A DNA stretch of 26,989 nt from Veillonella sp. (GCA_022737715.1 JAIITD010000007.1:1-26989); one strand, 5' to 3'. Shown: positions 8,047 through 16,837, counted from the stretch's first letter. Numbers and translations: made by a program. The notes: a model not told the origin generated them from the sequence alone.

Positions 8047-9582
8047 ATGGAACGCATTGCATTTATTGATTTAGGATCGAATTCCGTTCGATTCGTTATT
8101 TATGAAATATCAGATACTGGTAGCTATCGGCTAATTTATCAAGAAAAAAACTCCATTCGTCTTAGTGAAAATATGTGGGGCGATCATAAATTGACAGAAG
8201 CGGCTATGAATCGAGCCCTAGTATCTTTACAGTCTTATGTACATATGGCGAAGGCTCTTGAGGTAAACTCCATTAAGGCCGTTGCAACAGCAGCTGTTAG
8301 ATTAGCTAAAAATGGTGATGAATTTATTGATGCTGTAAAACGAGAAACAGGGCTTGATCTAGAATGTATTTCCGGTGTAGAAGAGGCGCGATTAGGTTTT
8401 TTAGGTGTCATTAATACGATTGGTCTCAAGGACTTTATCATTTTTGATTTAGGCGGAGCCAGTACTGAAGTAACATTAGTAAGAAATCGTCAGATTGAAC
8501 AGTCTGTTAGCTTACCTATTGGAGCTTTAACATTGACCGGAACCTATCAGAAGGGCGATGAGTTTACAGACAAAGAATACAACAAAATGGTTAAGGCCAT
8601 TAGAAAGGCCATAGAGGAGCAGCCTTGGCTTAAGAATACTAAAATGCCACTATTAGGTATAGGTGGTACCGCGCGTAATATTGCCAAAATGGATCAACGT
8701 AAATTATCGTATCCTATTACTAAATTACATAATTATGAGATACCATATCATCGGTTTACGGAATTGTTGGATGAGGTTAAATCTAAGCCTTTAGCACAAC
8801 GGAAAAAGATAAATGGCCTTTCATCTGAACGGGCAGATATTATTATTGCAGGGATGACCATCGTCTATGAACTATTTAATTATGTGAATTGTAAAACACT
8901 AGTCGTAGGTGGTTCTGGGCTTCGAGAAGGTTTATTTTATGATTACTATGGTCATAATTATTTAGGTGGTAACCCTATTATTCCAGACATATTGATTCAC
9001 TCTGCAGAAAATGTTTTGTTGGGGATGACACGTCATGAGCTCGTGCATGCTAAATATATTTGCAGATTAGCTGATACATTATTCGAACAATGGTGGTCCT
9101 TACATAAGGGCGATAATGCGCTGCGTCGTTGTTTGCAAGTAGCATCACTGTTGCATGATATTGGTAAACGAGTGAATTATTATAGTCATGCTCGACATGG
9201 TTGTTATATGCTCGTTAACAGTAATCTATATGGGATGACACATATTGAGCAGGCTTTTAGCGCATTTCTCGTTATGAATTCTCATGGTTTAACACCTAAG
9301 GAATATAAAAACTTCTTATATGGCAAATTATTGGATGATGAGCAACGTTCGATAGGGCAGAAGTTGTCAATTATTCTAGCTATTGCAGAGGCTCTTGATG
9401 AAAGCCATGAACAGTTGGTTATGAATTTAGATAGTCGAATTAGTCCTGATAAGGTGCATTTGATTGTACAGTATCCGAAACATCGTGATATTGATATAAC
9501 AAAAGGGGCTGTTGATAAATTAGTGAAGCCTTTTAAAAAGGAATTTAAACGTCAGTTAGAAATTGAGTGGTCCCCTCAGTAG
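8047..9582 (+). CDS. ppx: Ppx/GppA phosphatase with C-terminal HD domain
   Basis: An exopolyphosphatase or guanosine pentaphosphate phosphatase of 511 residues, expected to release phosphate from polyphosphate or to convert pppGpp to ppGpp. The actin-like ASKHA half shows FIDLGSNSVRF (6-16), SGVEEARLGF with paired Glu112-Glu113, DLGGASTE (134-141) and GIGGTARN. The C-terminal half has an HD signature LLHDIGK (His370, Asp371) and a following SHARHG. I start at the ATG at 8047 after AAGGAT; the frame is open back to 7915 but that stretch is the terminator and promoter. It is the first gene of a unit with a paralogue and ppk1. Which substrate dominates cannot be decided from sequence, though the ppk1 neighbour favours polyphosphate. 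Confidence 0.88.
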   Translation: MERIAFIDLGSNSVRFVIYEISDTGSYRLIYQEKNSIRLSENMWGDHKLTEAAMNRALVSLQSYVHMAKALEVNSIKAVATAAVRLAKNGDEFIDAVKRETGLDLECISGVEEARLGFLGVINTIGLKDFIIFDLGGASTEVTLVRNRQIEQSVSLPIGALTLTGTYQKGDEFTDKEYNKMVKAIRKAIEEQPWLKNTKMPLLGIGGTARNIAKMDQRKLSYPITKLHNYEIPYHRFTELLDEVKSKPLAQRKKINGLSSERADIIIAGMTIVYELFNYVNCKTLVVGGSGLREGLFYDYYGHNYLGGNPIIPDILIHSAENVLLGMTRHELVHAKYICRLADTLFEQWWSLHKGDNALRRCLQVASLLHDIGKRVNYYSHARHGCYMLVNSNLYGMTHIEQAFSAFLVMNSHGLTPKEYKNFLYGKLLDDEQRSIGQKLSIILAIAEALDESHEQLVMNLDSRISPDKVHLIVQYPKHRDIDITKGAVDKLVKPFKKEFKRQLEIEWSPQ

Positions 9583-9591
9583 GAGGTAGGT

Positions 9592-11142
9592 ATGACATTG
9601 GCTAAAGTGCTCAGATATGCAATTTTACATGTTGGATCTAGCAGCATGAGCATTACCATATTAGAATATAAAAGTATTGATGATGTGCGTGTCATCGACT
9701 GTGCAGCTCGAGAAGTGACCTTTGGAGAAGAACTATTTCAAACATCTCGTCTCAGCTTTAAAACGATTGAAGAAATTTGTGACATTCTTAAGGGCTATAA
9801 ACAATTAATGGCTGATTATGGTGTGTCTAGATGCCGTTTATATGGCACTACAGTGATTCGGGAGGCCGCCAATCGAAGAGCTATACTAGATCAAATTTTC
9901 ATACAAACCGGCATGCGTGTTGAAGTCATCGACATGCCTAAAGAAGTATATTTTAAGTACGCTCTTGTATATTACGAAATGATGTACCATCATAAGGCAA
10001 CAGATGAGAATACGGCTTGTCTCTTTGCTGATGTTACGTCTGGTGGGGTTGGTTTAACAGCTTGGAGAGGTGCCTCTTTATTATTCCAACAAAATATGCA
10101 TAGTGGTTCTCTTCGCGTTATGGAATCTTTTAATCGTAATCAACGGGCTTCTATATCGTTTAGTACAGCTATTACGGAATATTTGCATCGTATGATTAGT
10201 CCGTTACGAGAAGAATTACAATTATTTAATATTAAAAATATTATCTTTTCTGGTGATGAAGCACGTTTGATTTTACAATTGATGGGATATAGCGATAGTG
10301 AGCCTATTACAACAATTAACCCGCAGCAATTTAAGGAACTAGTAGATTCCTTTGATGGTATTACGGCTACTAAATTGATGAATCGATATAAGATACCCGA
10401 ATTTAAAGCTAACATTCTTATGCCTACCATGATTTTGTTTTCAGAAATTATTAATGCGATTCAACCGGAGTCTTTAATATTTAGTAGTTATTCTTTTTCA
10501 CAAGGTATTAGTTGGTTTTACGGTGTAGAATCTGAAAATCATCCGTATATGTATCAATTACGTGAACAGAATGCTGATTTAGCACGTGCTATAGCAGCTC
10601 GTTATCACACTGATTCAATACATGATAGAGAGGTTGAACGGTTTAGTTTAGCCTTTTGTAATGCATTGCGTCATAAAGGCTTGCCAGAACGGTGGGGATA
10701 TTTATGTCGTATAGCAGCAATCCTATGTTCTGTTGGTAAATTTGTAAGTCTTAGAAATCATGGAGAGCACGCTTATCATATCGTTATGGGAACCGATATA
10801 TTTGGGCTTTCAGAAGAAGAAAAACAAGTAGTTGCCAACGTAGTTTATTATCATTATAAGGGAACGCCTTCAGATGATGATGATTACTTTAGAGTGCTTA
10901 CAGAATTACAAAAAATACAGGTTACAAAGCTTGTTGCTATTGTTCGTGTAGCGTGTTCCTTAGATGCAGGAAGTAATCAAAAAATAGATGAAATACGTTT
11001 AGAAGAAAAGGATAAAGAATTAATTGTCCACGTAATAACGAAAGAAAATATCTCTCTCGAATGGTGGACCTTTAATCGAGATTCTATCTATTTTAGCGAA
11101 ATATTCGGTATGGAAATTTCCTTAACCATAGGGGGTGTATAA
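9592..11142 (+). CDS. Degenerate Ppx/GppA-HD paralogue, probable pseudoenzyme
   Basis: The 516-residue product has the same length and layout as the gene before it but with eroded active-site motifs. ILHVGSSSMS (11-20) replaces the IDLGSNS loop, with His13 at the Asp position. The paired Glu of SGVEEA is Lys117-Glu118, and DLGGAST becomes DVTSGGV from Asp147. In the HD part LLHDIGK becomes ILCSVGK (Cys379, Ser380), while the later NHGEHA histidines remain. The frame is fully open, with AGGAGG (9581-9586) at the upstream stop and an 8-nt overlap or near-abutment with ppk, so it is kept and expressed rather than decaying. It could be a regulatory partner or polyphosphate/(p)ppGpp sensor of Ppx or Ppk; that role is inference. 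Confidence 0.8.
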   Translation: MTLAKVLRYAILHVGSSSMSITILEYKSIDDVRVIDCAAREVTFGEELFQTSRLSFKTIEEICDILKGYKQLMADYGVSRCRLYGTTVIREAANRRAILDQIFIQTGMRVEVIDMPKEVYFKYALVYYEMMYHHKATDENTACLFADVTSGGVGLTAWRGASLLFQQNMHSGSLRVMESFNRNQRASISFSTAITEYLHRMISPLREELQLFNIKNIIFSGDEARLILQLMGYSDSEPITTINPQQFKELVDSFDGITATKLMNRYKIPEFKANILMPTMILFSEIINAIQPESLIFSSYSFSQGISWFYGVESENHPYMYQLREQNADLARAIAARYHTDSIHDREVERFSLAFCNALRHKGLPERWGYLCRIAAILCSVGKFVSLRNHGEHAYHIVMGTDIFGLSEEEKQVVANVVYYHYKGTPSDDDDYFRVLTELQKIQVTKLVAIVRVACSLDAGSNQKIDEIRLEEKDKELIVHVITKENISLEWWTFNRDSIYFSEIFGMEISLTIGGV

Positions 11143-11143
11143 G

Positions 11144-13261
11144 TTGTTTACAAGTCCAAAGTACTATTTTAACCGTGAATTATCTTGGTTAAAGTTTAAC
11201 CAACGGGTTGTATTAGAAGCGATGGATACGAGCAATCCCTTAATGGAGCGTTTACGCTTTATAGCTATTGCCAGTTCTAATTTAGACGAATTTTTTATGA
11301 TACGCGTAGCGGGATTACGTCATCAAGCCATGAATGGTATTGTTAAATATGATGCAGCTCATATGGATGCCAAGGCTCAGCTTAAAGCTATCGATGAATC
11401 TGTACAACGTTTAGTTTCATTACAATATACATATTTACATCGCGTTTTAGCCGATTTAAAAGAAAATGGATTTAGCTTTTTTCATCCTGAAGAGCTAGAT
11501 GTAAAGACAAAGGCCTGGTTACGTCATTATTTTGAGGAACAAATCTATCCTGTAGTTACTCCTTTGGCTGTTGACTCAGGACATCCATTTCCTTTTTTAG
11601 CCAATAATACGATTAATGCTATTGTTCGCATCTTTCAAGTTCAACCAGATGGTACAAAGGATTATAAAATTGCAATTTTGCCAATACCATCAGTATTAGA
11701 TCGAATTATCGAAGTACCATCCTCATCGAATAAGGTACATAGATTTGTGTATTTAGAGGATGTTATAAGTTATTACGCGACCCAATTCTTCCAAGGTTAT
11801 GGAATAGAAGAGTCTATGATTTTTCGTTTGACTCGTGATGCGGATTTAGAAATCGATGAAGAAGATGCAAAGGATTTATTGACCGAAGTAGAAGCTTCTT
11901 TACGGCGTAGACGCCGTGGTGATGCAGTTCGCTTAGAGGTGGTTGGCGATGGATCCCCTGAGTTGTTGCGTACCGTATTGGATAGTGTAGAACTTGAGGA
12001 AAAAGATGTATATCATATAGATGGTCATTTAGATTGTCGTATGTATTTTGATTTTTCAAATTACCCTGGATATGATCACTTACGGTATAAGCCGTTTGAG
12101 CCGAAAATACCAAGTGATTTAATTGGATTCGAAGGAGAAAATCTACTTGATGTGATTCGAAATAGAGATATATTCGTACATCATCCTTTTGAATCTTTTA
12201 GTGTGGTTGAACAATTTGTTGCACAAGCTGCGGTAGATCCTAATGTATTAGCTATCAAACAAACCTTGTATCGCGTTAGTGGTGGCTCACCAATTATTGC
12301 GTCTCTTATAAAAGCAGCGGATAATGGTAAGCAAGTTACTGTCTTGATGGAAGTAAAGGCCCGTTTTGATGAAGAGCATAATATTACCATGGCTCGTAGA
12401 TTAGAAAAGGCTGGTTGTCATGTTATTTATGGGTTAAAGGGATTAAAAACCCATTCTAAGATTACAATGGTAGTTCGTCGTGAAGAAGATGGTATACGCC
12501 GTTATGTGCATTTAGCAACGGGGAATTATAATGGTAAAACGGCCCGTATATATACGGATTGTGGTATTTTTACATGCAATGATGAATACGGTGATGATGC
12601 ATCTCGCTTCTTTAATTTAATTTCCGGCTATTCTGATCCGCCGATCTGGAATAAGTTTATCGTAGCACCATTAAATTTGAGAGAACGCATTATGGATCTT
12701 ATAGACGAAGAGATTCAATGTGCTAAACGTGGTGAAGATGCATATATTATTGCAAAAATGAATTCTTTGTTGGATAAAAAAGTCATTGCCAAATTATATG
12801 AGGCATCTGCTAATGGTGTACGTATTGATTTGATTGTAAGGGGGATTTGTACTCTTAGACCTGGCATTGCAGGTGTTAGTGATAATATTACAGTACGTTC
12901 CATAGTAGGACGTTTCTTAGAGCATCATAGATTGTTCTATTTCCGAAATGGAGGCAATGAAAAGACCTTTCTCTCTAGTGCCGACTGGATGCCACGCAAT
13001 TTAAATGAGCGGGTTGAATTAATGATTCCCATTGAGGATAAGCGTCATAAGGCACGAATTAAAGGTATTCTAGATTTATATTTAGTAGATACATTAAAAG
13101 CACATCTCATGAGAGCCGATGGTTCTTATTATAAAGTTTCTAATATAGAGGGGCCGTTATCTGCACAAGAAGAATTAATGGAGGCCGCCAATACACAAGA
13201 TAGTAGGGATCAAATGACGGTTATAGAGCGATTTAAACCAATGTTTAAAATGAAAGAATGA
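11144..13261 (+). CDS. ppk1: Polyphosphate kinase 1
   Basis: PPK1 reversibly builds long-chain polyphosphate from ATP. Counting from the TTG at 11144 the protein has 705 residues, normal for the family. It shows the N-terminal FNRELSWLKFN, ASSNLDEFFMIR and the HPFPFLAN segment. The catalytic phospholipase-D-like half holds GLKTHSKI with the autophosphorylated histidine (His437) and FLEHHR (His594) followed by SSADWMPRNL. The upstream GTG at 11135 lies inside the only ribosome site (AGGGGG, 11130-11135), so TTG at 11144, 8 nt downstream, is preferred. It directly follows the Ppx paralogue stop (11140-11142). Having synthesis and breakdown genes in one unit suggests coordinated polyphosphate turnover. 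Confidence 0.95.
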   Translation: MFTSPKYYFNRELSWLKFNQRVVLEAMDTSNPLMERLRFIAIASSNLDEFFMIRVAGLRHQAMNGIVKYDAAHMDAKAQLKAIDESVQRLVSLQYTYLHRVLADLKENGFSFFHPEELDVKTKAWLRHYFEEQIYPVVTPLAVDSGHPFPFLANNTINAIVRIFQVQPDGTKDYKIAILPIPSVLDRIIEVPSSSNKVHRFVYLEDVISYYATQFFQGYGIEESMIFRLTRDADLEIDEEDAKDLLTEVEASLRRRRRGDAVRLEVVGDGSPELLRTVLDSVELEEKDVYHIDGHLDCRMYFDFSNYPGYDHLRYKPFEPKIPSDLIGFEGENLLDVIRNRDIFVHHPFESFSVVEQFVAQAAVDPNVLAIKQTLYRVSGGSPIIASLIKAADNGKQVTVLMEVKARFDEEHNITMARRLEKAGCHVIYGLKGLKTHSKITMVVRREEDGIRRYVHLATGNYNGKTARIYTDCGIFTCNDEYGDDASRFFNLISGYSDPPIWNKFIVAPLNLRERIMDLIDEEIQCAKRGEDAYIIAKMNSLLDKKVIAKLYEASANGVRIDLIVRGICTLRPGIAGVSDNITVRSIVGRFLEHHRLFYFRNGGNEKTFLSSADWMPRNLNERVELMIPIEDKRHKARIKGILDLYLVDTLKAHLMRADGSYYKVSNIEGPLSAQEELMEAANTQDSRDQMTVIERFKPMFKMKE

Positions 13262-13298
13262 TGAAGTTCTAAAAGGACATTATATTGATGTATAAATA

Positions 13299-13320
13299 TA
13301 GATTGTAAATCCCCAATCTA
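13299..13320 (+). terminator. Possible weak terminator after ppk1
   Basis: TAGATTG (13299-13305) pairs with CAATCTA (13314-13320) around an 8-nt loop. The following sequence is T-rich but not an immediate T run (TATTTT begins 4 nt later). No better terminator is visible between ppk1 and the next gene. Confidence 0.3.
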
Positions 13321-13455
13321 CGTATATTTTAGCCGTTTTATTTTTTGTAATATGAAATGTAAATGAAAATTTAGAACTTTAATATATTTTGTGGTAACAA
13401 TAGGAAAACTCATAAATATTCATAGATAGAATAATATATACATCGTATACTATAT

Positions 13456-13486
13456 ATTGTAGTGATATCTGAGATACCTCTACAAT
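13456..13486. repeat. 31-bp imperfect dyad, operator-like
   Basis: Centred on G13471, 13 of 15 symmetric base pairs match. The outer arms are ATTGTAG and CTACAAT; the inner core is TATCT-G-AGATA. It lies about 135 bp before the promoter at 13622. It could be a regulator site or an RNA hairpin. Confidence 0.6.
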
Positions 13487-13621
13487 TTTGCTTATGTAGT
13501 ATGTTATCGAAAAATATAGATATGTTTTTGTGCAGTGGACAAAATGTAAAAAAGCAAAAGATTAAAAATAAGAAAAACCATATATTATAATGGTTAATTG
13601 GCAATTGTTAACCTAGTGCGT

Positions 13622-13651
13622 TTGACAGGTTATATCTAACTGTAGTAGAAT
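13622..13651 (+). promoter_or_regulatory. Sigma-A-type promoter of the G5/3D protein gene
   Basis: A perfect TTGACA (13622-13627) is followed after 18 bp by TAGAAT (13646-13651). The start codon is 27 bp downstream with AGGAGG at 13663-13668. A GGTTAA-N10-TTAACC inverted repeat ends 8 bp before the -35. Confidence 0.75.
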
Positions 13652-13677
13652 ATGATTGTTACAGGAGGTATTTCGTA

Positions 13678-14649
13678 ATGAGAATTCAAAAGACGCACAA
13701 GCGATATATATCGTCTGTGGTTGCTGGATTGATGGTAACTGCAATCACCTTGACTGGTTTTTCTTACAACGATAAAACTGTTACAGTCATGGCTGATGGT
13801 GCAGCTCATACTGTTAAAACACATTTAAATTCGAATGAAGGTATCGTGCGTAACGCAGGTATTAAATTAAATCCGAAAGATAAAGTAATTAGTGATTCTA
13901 ATTCTGTACAAGAAGGTACAACACTTACAGTAGTAAGAGCATTCCCCGTATCTGTTACAGTGAATGGAAAAACTAGAACTGTTTATACTACACAAACTAC
14001 AGCTGAGGAACTAGCAGAAGAATTAGGCTTTAAAGCGCCTAATTATACGACTGCAGCTAGTGGTGCTATTCAAGCTGGTAGTACTGTGAATATTGTACGC
14101 GTTACAAGCCGTGCAGTGAATACTGTGGATCAAGAAATCCCAGTTCAAGTGATTCGCCAAAAAGATGATACAATGGCTCAAGGCGAAGAAGAAGTTGTTC
14201 AAGTTGGTCAACCGGGCACTGAACGCGTTCAAGTTGAGACATTATATAATAATGGTACAGCTATTAGAACAAATGAATTGTCTAAGTCTGTAATGACAAA
14301 TATGGTACCTACAATTATTAAAGAAGGTACTCGTGAGGTAACGACATCCCGTAATGTATCTGGTCGCGCATCTCGTTCCATCGTTATGGAAGCATCTGCT
14401 TACTTAGCAGGTGATGGTGACGGAGCTGGTATTACTGCTACAGGTATTCCTGCAGTACGTGGTGTAGTTGCTGTTGACCCTGATGTTATTCCATTAGGTA
14501 CTCGCTTATTTATTCCAGGCTATGGTGAGGCCGTAGCAGCTGATACAGGCGGTGCTATTGTGGGGAATCGTATTGACCTTGTTATGGATTCTTATGGCGA
14601 AGCCATGGACTTTGGTCGACGTGATGTAACAGTTTACGTACTCGATTAA
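13678..14649 (+). CDS. Secreted G5 and 3D-domain cell-wall protein (YabE-like)
   Basis: A 323-residue exported protein, probably a peptidoglycan-acting enzyme. It has a basic N-terminus and a hydrophobic segment (about 11-28), then two DUF348-like repeats (about 30-87 and 88-142). A G5 domain follows (about 148-218) and then a C-terminal 3D domain (about 236-323). The 3D aspartates are visible as VAVDPDVIPLGT (Asp267), AADTGG (Asp289) and RIDLVMDS (Asp300, Asp304). This order matches Bacillus YabE, which is larger with an extra DUF348 unit. Relatives resemble resuscitation-promoting or lytic transglycosylase-type factors. It stands between tatD and rnmV as in Bacillus but is separated from both by inserted modules. 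It has its own promoter and terminator. Enzymatic activity is inferred. Confidence 0.88.
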   Translation: MRIQKTHKRYISSVVAGLMVTAITLTGFSYNDKTVTVMADGAAHTVKTHLNSNEGIVRNAGIKLNPKDKVISDSNSVQEGTTLTVVRAFPVSVTVNGKTRTVYTTQTTAEELAEELGFKAPNYTTAASGAIQAGSTVNIVRVTSRAVNTVDQEIPVQVIRQKDDTMAQGEEEVVQVGQPGTERVQVETLYNNGTAIRTNELSKSVMTNMVPTIIKEGTREVTTSRNVSGRASRSIVMEASAYLAGDGDGAGITATGIPAVRGVVAVDPDVIPLGTRLFIPGYGEAVAADTGGAIVGNRIDLVMDSYGEAMDFGRRDVTVYVLD

Positions 14650-14663
14650 TTCATATTAAATAT

Positions 14664-14695
14664 AAAAGGAGATATCCAAGTGATATCTCCTTTTT
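14664..14695 (+). terminator. Intrinsic terminator after the G5/3D gene
   Basis: A 13-bp perfect stem (14664-14676 with 14682-14694, core GGAGATATC/GATATCTCC) has a 5-nt loop and a run of five T. The A-rich left side could also act on the opposite strand. Confidence 0.9.
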
Positions 14696-14714
14696 GTATA
14701 ATTACCCTAATGAG

Positions 14715-14756
14715 AAAAGGACGATAGTTTCCGATGAGGAAATATATCGTCCTTTT
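14715..14756 (-). terminator. Terminator after msrAB, probably bidirectional
   Basis: A 12-bp outer stem pairs AAAAGGACGATA (14715-14726) with TATCGTCCTTTT (14745-14756). An inner TTTCC/GGAAA stem (14728-14732, 14738-14742) caps it. It lies between two converging genes; on the minus strand the stem ends in TTTT. Confidence 0.8.
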
Positions 14757-14768
14757 ATTGTATAGATA

Positions 14769-15704
14769 TTAGTCTATATAAGGAATTAGGTATTCATACT
14801 TTGTTCCTAATAATTCATTTTTTGGTATAAATTTGAGAGCAGATCCATTGATGCAATAACGTAACGATCCATTCGGGCCATCTTCAAAGACATGGCCTAG
14901 ATGGGCATTACCGATTCGACTGCGTACTTCAACACGCTGCATACCATGGGAGTTATCCTTGTAATACCGAATAACATCCTTTGCTATTGGTTTTGTAAAA
15001 CTTGGCCAACCACAGCGGGACTCGAATTTACGTGATGATGCAAATAACGGCTCACCCGTAGTGACATCTATATAGAGTCCAGATTTAAATTCATCAGTCA
15101 ATTCATGACTAAATGGTGCATCTGTAGCAGCATTTTGAGTCACTTCAAATTCTTGCGGTGATAAGGCTTGTAAGTCTTTTTCAGTCGGTTTGTTATAGGC
15201 GCTATCGTCTATAAGCGGCTCTTGGGATAGGCCGAGTGGAATGTGACAATAACCATTAGGGTTTTTGTCTAAATAATCTTGATGATATTCCTCGGCAGAG
15301 TAATAGTTATCCAATGGTAGTACTTCGATGGCAAAAGGCTTGCTTTCAAAGGATTGAGCACGAGCTAATGTAGTTTCGATAATTGCTTTATCTGATCTAT
15401 CTGTATAATAAATGCCAGTTCGATACTGGATCCCTTCATCATTACCTTGTTTATTGATACTAAATGGATCAATAGCACGTAAAAAGTACTGAATTAAATG
15501 GTCTAATGATAAGGTATCTGCATCATAGATTACTTTAAGTGCTTCTACATGACCGCTGTCATGACATACATCTTCATAACTTGGGTTGGTAGTAGGGCCG
15601 TTGGCATAGCCGACCTCAGTTGAAACTATGCCAGGAATTTGGCGAATATAACCTTGTAACCCCCAGAAACAACCACCACCTAAGTATATTGTACGTTCTG
15701 TCAT
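14769..15704 (-). CDS. msrAB: Fused peptide methionine sulfoxide reductase MsrA-MsrB
   Basis: It reduces both the S and R forms of methionine sulfoxide in oxidised proteins. The N-terminal MsrA domain (about 1-155) has GGGCFWG with catalytic Cys12. The MsrB domain (about 185-305) has SRCGWPSF (Cys231, likely recycling) and RYCIN (Cys284, catalytic). The CxxC pairs that bind zinc in many MsrB proteins are absent, as in other fused forms. The 311-residue length fits an A-B fusion without extra thioredoxin domain. No signal peptide is seen, so it acts in the cytosol. The ATG directly follows the stop of the MetE-like gene, with GGGGTG as ribosome site, so the two are one operon combining methionine synthesis and repair. 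Confidence 0.95.
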   Translation of the reverse strand: MTERTIYLGGGCFWGLQGYIRQIPGIVSTEVGYANGPTTNPSYEDVCHDSGHVEALKVIYDADTLSLDHLIQYFLRAIDPFSINKQGNDEGIQYRTGIYYTDRSDKAIIETTLARAQSFESKPFAIEVLPLDNYYSAEEYHQDYLDKNPNGYCHIPLGLSQEPLIDDSAYNKPTEKDLQALSPQEFEVTQNAATDAPFSHELTDEFKSGLYIDVTTGEPLFASSRKFESRCGWPSFTKPIAKDVIRYYKDNSHGMQRVEVRSRIGNAHLGHVFEDGPNGSLRYCINGSALKFIPKNELLGTKYEYLIPYID

Positions 15705-16826
15705 TTAATCACCCCATACTTCGTGTGCGATTTCTTTAACTAATGCCAATTTAGCCCATTGTTCTTCTTCTGTTAATTGATTGCCAATTTCGCAAGATGC
15801 AAATCCGCATTGAGGGGATAGGCAAAGTCTTTCGAGAGGAATGTATTTTGTAGCTTCCTTGATACGATTTTTAATTATTTCTTTATCCTCTAATTCTGGA
15901 CGTTTTGTTGTAATGAGGCCTAACACGACTTTTTTATTAGGAGATACCTCACGCAAAGGTTCGAAGCTACCAGACCGTTCGTCGTCGAATTCTAAGTAAT
16001 ATGCATCTACGTTTTCTTTGGCAAATAGAATTGGTGCCACTGGTTCATAACCACCGCTAGCAGCCCAAGTAGAATTATAATTACCACGGCATACATGTGT
16101 TGTAAAAGCTAGATCTTGAGGACGACCTTCTAGAGCTAAGTTGTTTACGCGTAAGTATTTCGCTGTTTCTCCTTCGATGGTTACACTTTTATCCTTTTGG
16201 CGGCCAGTCCAATAGCCATGGTCACAACACATACCCCATGTACAATCATCAAATTGAATATTGCGACAACCTGCATCATAAAGGTCTTTTATGACTTGGC
16301 GATAGGCTGCTGCAATATCTTGGATTAATTCCTCTAAATCTGGATAGAAGGAACGCGTTACAATACCATTATCTTCACGGAACAATTCTGCTAAAAATTG
16401 AGATGGTGCAGGAATGGTTTGACGTGCTGTCGTATGTTCATCTTCAAATTGTTTTACGAATTTGAAATGTTCTACAAATGGATGATTAGTCCCTGTAATT
16501 TTACCTGTAAGTGCAAGAGAACCAGGTGCTGTTTCTTGACCGTGGAATTTGTAGCCATGTTCGAGCTCAATTTCTTTTACACCGTTAAATCCCCACATGA
16601 AATCTAAATGCCAATAAGCACGGCGGAATTCACCATCCGTAATAACAGGTAGGCCTGCTGCTTTTTGTTTTTGGATAAGATCTGTGATGAGGCGATCTTC
16701 GACAGCTGTTAAATCTTCGCGACTAATTTTGCCTTCAGTGAAAGCTTGACGTGCTTCTTTTAATTCTTCTGGGCGTAGAAATGAACCTACAATATCAAAA
16801 TGAAATGGTGCTAAATGTTTGGACAT
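15705..16826 (-). CDS. MetE-like zinc methyltransferase (YxjG/YxjH family)
   Basis: A 373-residue protein corresponding to the catalytic C-terminal barrel of cobalamin-independent methionine synthase. The zinc ligand set is present: His244 and Cys246 in THVCRGN, Glu279 in YYLEFDDE, and Cys340 in SPQCGFAS. The N-terminal half of full MetE is missing, as in Bacillus YxjG/YxjH, so the methyl donor may differ from the usual triglutamyl folate. The FDIVGSFLRPEEL start and TDGEFRR segment are typical of this group. The start codon has AGGAGG (16834-16839) upstream. No S-box leader is seen; instead an 11-bp perfect inverted repeat covers the promoter and ribosome site. The upstream LysR gene is the likely regulator. 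Confidence 0.88.
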   Translation of the reverse strand: MSKHLAPFHFDIVGSFLRPEELKEARQAFTEGKISREDLTAVEDRLITDLIQKQKAAGLPVITDGEFRRAYWHLDFMWGFNGVKEIELEHGYKFHGQETAPGSLALTGKITGTNHPFVEHFKFVKQFEDEHTTARQTIPAPSQFLAELFREDNGIVTRSFYPDLEELIQDIAAAYRQVIKDLYDAGCRNIQFDDCTWGMCCDHGYWTGRQKDKSVTIEGETAKYLRVNNLALEGRPQDLAFTTHVCRGNYNSTWAASGGYEPVAPILFAKENVDAYYLEFDDERSGSFEPLREVSPNKKVVLGLITTKRPELEDKEIIKNRIKEATKYIPLERLCLSPQCGFASCEIGNQLTEEEQWAKLALVKEIAHEVWGD

Positions 16827-16837
16827 AATAAAACCTC

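Larger units (their letters stand above)
13262..13677. other. 416-bp AT-rich intergenic region
   Basis: No convincing gene is seen here; short frames lack ribosome sites. It holds a weak hairpin (13299-13320), a widely spaced 10-bp inverted repeat (13264-13273 with 13370-13379), a 31-bp dyad (13456-13486), a GGTTAA/TTAACC pair (13592-13597, 13608-13613) and the promoter of the downstream secreted-protein gene. Confidence 0.7.

Noticed and set aside
13410..13604. 64-codon minus-strand frame in the ppk1-yabE-like gap
   Set aside because: It begins at TTG without a ribosome site, is very AT-driven (Phe, Ile, Tyr rich) and overlaps the 31-bp dyad.
13262..13677. c-di-AMP (ydaO-type) riboswitch controlling the G5/3D gene
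   Set aside because: Such riboswitches often precede wall-hydrolase genes, but the G-rich conserved core is missing and the promoter lies only 27 bp from the start codon.
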